From Treponema sp. (GTDB lineage Bacteria; Spirochaetota; Spirochaetia; Treponematales; Breznakiellaceae), in contig JAITEW010000083.1 in NCBI GenBank assembly GCA_031281855.1, positions 1 to 7,802 of the forward strand: DNA of 7,802 nt. Direction: 5' to 3'. The notes under the pieces were generated by a model that had not been told where the DNA came from, did no database searches, and was given only the letters and a program-made list of their open reading frames with translations. Of the stretch, positions 6,094 to 7,802 are shown in pieces (position 1 is the first letter of the stretch; every line of letters begins with the position of its first letter). The position numbers and the translations under genes were made by a program.

Positions 6094-7014
6094 ATGAGGA
6101 CTATCAATTTAGGCTTATCGGGACTCCGGGTTCCGGTTATCGCAGTAGGCTGCATGAGGATCAATAAGCTTGAGCTTGCCGAGGCAGGCCGTTTCATCGG
6201 GACCGCCCTTGATTTGGGGGCTGTTTTTTTCGATCACGCTGATATTTACGGCGGCGGCGCAAGCGAGGAAATTTTCACCAAAGCCATAGATATGAAGAGC
6301 GCTGTAAGGGAAAAGATCCTGCTCCAGTCCAAATGCGGAATACGGCCAGGGGCGGCCTTTGATTTTTCCAAAGATCATATACTCAAATCCGTGGACGGAA
6401 GCCTCAAGCGGCTCAGGACCGAATACCTGGATGTTCTTCTGCTCCACAGGCCCGATGCGCTGGTTGAACCGGAGGAAGTGGCCGAAGCCTTCGGGATACT
6501 CCAGGCGTCGGGAAAGGTGCGGCACTTCGGCGTTTCAAACCAGAACCCCATGCAGATCGCTCTCCTTCAGAAATATGTAAAGCAGCCTATTGCCGCAAAC
6601 CAGCTTCAGCTTTCCATTACCAACTGTTCCATGATCTCCCAGGGCCTTCATAACAACATGGAAGATGAATTCGCCCTCGGGAGGGACGGCAGTGTCCTGG
6701 ATTTCTGCCGCCTTAAGGATATCACCATTCAGCCATGGTCGCCTTTCCAATACGGATTTTTCAAAGGCGTTTTCCTGGACAATCCTGAATTCCCGGAACT
6801 CAACGCCAAAATCAACCAGATCGCCAAAAAGTACGGCGTTGCCAACACCACCATTGCCTTGGCGTGGCTCCTCAGGCATCCGGCGAAGATGCAGCCCGTT
6901 ACAGGTACCATGAACATCGGGCGCCTTAAAGACTGCGTTAAAGCCGCGGATATCACCATTACCCGTGACGAGTGGTACGAGATTTTCCTGGCAGCAGGAA
7001 ACGTGCTTCCCTGA
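6094..7014 (+). CDS. Aldo/keto reductase, YdhF-like
   Basis: This is a cytoplasmic NAD(P)H-dependent oxidoreductase that reduces aldehydes or ketones on sugars, quinones or stress metabolites. The 306-residue product covers a complete TIM barrel with the four catalytic residues visible: Asp47 and Tyr52 in FFDHADIYGGG (45-55), Lys80 in LLQSKCG (76-82) and His118 in VLLLHRPD (114-121). Further family marks are SLKRLRTEYLD (103-113), the RHFGVSN strand (143-149), IQPWSPFQYG (212-221) and the cofactor-binding part PVTGTMNIGRL (268-278). The length suits the E. coli YdhF subgroup. The ATG at 6094 has GGGAG 8 nt upstream and an AGGA word closer in. It is first in a unit with the DUF554 gene 7 nt downstream. 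The MerR-type promoter ahead of it suggests induction by an electrophile, metal or small metabolite. The natural substrate is unknown. Confidence 0.93.
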   Translation: MRTINLGLSGLRVPVIAVGCMRINKLELAEAGRFIGTALDLGAVFFDHADIYGGGASEEIFTKAIDMKSAVREKILLQSKCGIRPGAAFDFSKDHILKSVDGSLKRLRTEYLDVLLLHRPDALVEPEEVAEAFGILQASGKVRHFGVSNQNPMQIALLQKYVKQPIAANQLQLSITNCSMISQGLHNNMEDEFALGRDGSVLDFCRLKDITIQPWSPFQYGFFKGVFLDNPEFPELNAKINQIAKKYGVANTTIALAWLLRHPAKMQPVTGTMNIGRLKDCVKAADITITRDEWYEIFLAAGNVLP

Positions 7015-7021
7015 GGTTCCA

Positions 7022-7738
7022 ATGCTCGGCCCAATAGTCAACGCCCTCGCTATTATCATCTGCGCCTTAGCGGGAACTTTTCTCGTCAAAAGTATTCCCG
7101 AACGGTTCGGGGAGATAACCAAAAAAGCCATAGGCCTTTCTATCATCTATGTCGGCGTCAAGGGGGCCATGGACAACCAGCAGGTCCTCCTCCTTATCAT
7201 GAGCATGGTCGGCGGGGCCGTCATCGGGGAGCTTATCAACATTGACCGCCTGATGAACCGCCTGGGAAACTGGGCGGAACGCAGGCTTGGCATGGGCTCA
7301 GGCGCGGAAAAGCCCGGGGCTGACGGTTCCGAACGATCCTTTTCAAAAGGCTTTGTGGCCTCCAGTATTCTGTTCTGTACAGGGTCCATGGCTATTGTGG
7401 GCTCCATGCAGAGCGGCCTCCTTGGAAACCACGAAACCCTGTTTGCCAAATCCATCCTGGACGGGTCCATCTCCATCGTCTTCGGCGCGTCTATGGGCAT
7501 CGGCGTGGTGTTTTCCGCTGTTCCCGTGTTTCTGTACCAGGCGGGCATTGCGCTGGCTTCCATGGCGGTGCGGGATCTTCTTACACCGGACATCATCCGG
7601 GAAATGTCCGCCGTAGGGAGCCTCCTGGTGGCGGCTATTGGGTTCAATTTTCTGGGCGTAAAGGAAATCCGGGTAGCAAACCTCATCCCAGCCATTTTCA
7701 TCCCCTGGATCTACCTGTCCATAGCAAGCTTGCTTTGA
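7022..7738 (+). CDS. DUF554 family integral membrane protein (YdfK/YqgA-like)
   Basis: This is a polytopic inner-membrane protein of the widespread DUF554 family, often guessed to be a transporter but without an established substrate as far as I know. The 238-residue product has hydrophobic segments at about 3-22, 36-50, 54-72, 111-133, 146-172, 173-184, 196-212 and 218-237, the usual family length. Recognisable segments are MLGPIVNALAIIICALAG (1-18), VGGAVIGELINIDRLMNRLG (63-82), FVASSILFCTGSMAIVGSMQ (111-130) and ILDGSISIVFGASMGIGV (145-162). A charged cytoplasmic-type loop (74-110) separates the third and fourth segments. The ATG at 7022 is preceded by GAGG (7013-7016, 5 nt away) that overlaps the stop codon of the aldo/keto reductase gene, so translation is likely coupled and both genes share one promoter. 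The frame is open further upstream only inside that gene. Its functional tie to the reductase is unknown. Confidence 0.93.
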   Translation: MLGPIVNALAIIICALAGTFLVKSIPERFGEITKKAIGLSIIYVGVKGAMDNQQVLLLIMSMVGGAVIGELINIDRLMNRLGNWAERRLGMGSGAEKPGADGSERSFSKGFVASSILFCTGSMAIVGSMQSGLLGNHETLFAKSILDGSISIVFGASMGIGVVFSAVPVFLYQAGIALASMAVRDLLTPDIIREMSAVGSLLVAAIGFNFLGVKEIRVANLIPAIFIPWIYLSIASLL

Positions 7739-7755
7739 CCCGCAATTAGCCCCTG

Positions 7756-7795
7756 ACAAGCCGGGAGCGGGGAAAACCCTGGGAAAAACGCTTGT
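7756..7795 (+). other. Weak inverted repeat downstream of the DUF554 gene
   Basis: ACAAGC (7756-7761) and GCTTGT (7790-7795) are complementary, and inside them CCGGG and CCCTGG could pair with a bulge. No run of T follows within the visible bases, so a standard intrinsic terminator is not demonstrated. The window ends 7 bases later, and the remainder of 7739-7802 shows nothing else. Confidence 0.2.
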
Positions 7796-7802
7796 AGAAT
7801 CC

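Noticed and set aside
6535..7146. 203-codon minus-strand open frame
   Set aside because: Shadow of the aldo/keto reductase and DUF554 genes; no independent support.
7147..7701. 184-codon minus-strand open frame
   Set aside because: Antisense to the DUF554 gene; Arg/Pro/Met-rich translation typical of a shadow frame.
7756..7795. Intrinsic terminator
   Set aside because: The outer stem encloses a 28-nt loop and no T run follows in the visible sequence, so it is kept only as a weak inverted repeat.

Overview
The window is a dense bacterial chromosome segment: eight protein-coding genes, roughly mid-50s % GC by eye, short intergenic gaps and strong Shine-Dalgarno sites before most genes. There is no rRNA, tRNA, CRISPR array, insertion sequence or phage gene. 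The gene mix is an E. coli-type fucose isomerase and mutarotase pair, a lipid-anchored family-3 glycosidase, a treponeme-like PAP2_3-type protein and a DUF554 membrane protein. This suggests a sugar-fermenting, probably host- or gut-associated anaerobe. A spirochaete of the Treponema group is my best guess, from general recollection of such neighbourhoods; nothing in the window proves it.

Layout. (1) 1-1709, minus strand: fucU then fucI, the start of an L-fucose/D-arabinose catabolic operon that continues beyond base 1. It has a good promoter at 1740-1768. (2) 1710-1845: divergent intergenic region with the fucU promoter, a GC-rich hairpin-like palindrome, and a -10-like box almost touching the next start codon. 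(3) 1846-3839, plus strand: a GH3 lipoprotein (NagZ-like) overlapping by 4 bp an RluA-type pseudouridine synthase. (4) 3814-5981, minus strand: a protein with degenerate PAP2 motifs, followed 23 nt later by a galactose-mutarotase-fold protein. The latter collides tail-to-tail with the pseudouridine synthase gene (26 bp overlap). (5) 5982-6093: a 112-bp divergent promoter region. Its plus-strand promoter has a 19-bp spacer filled by an inverted repeat, the layout of promoters activated by MerR-family regulators. (6) 6094-7738, plus strand: an aldo/keto reductase and a DUF554 membrane protein, 7 nt apart. (7) 7739-7802: non-coding tail with one weak inverted repeat.

How the genes fit. FucU interconverts fucose anomers and FucI isomerises fucose to fuculose, so they form one pathway. 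The GH3 lipoprotein could release amino sugars outside or in the periplasm, and the mutarotase-fold protein may act on another sugar, but no direct link to the fuc operon is visible. The aldo/keto reductase and DUF554 gene look like one stress- or metabolite-induced unit. I see no clear undescribed multi-gene system. The most original points are the PAP2-like protein with a Cys in place of the motif-3 Asp, its pairing with an unclassified mutarotase-fold protein, and the MerR-type promoter without a regulator gene nearby.
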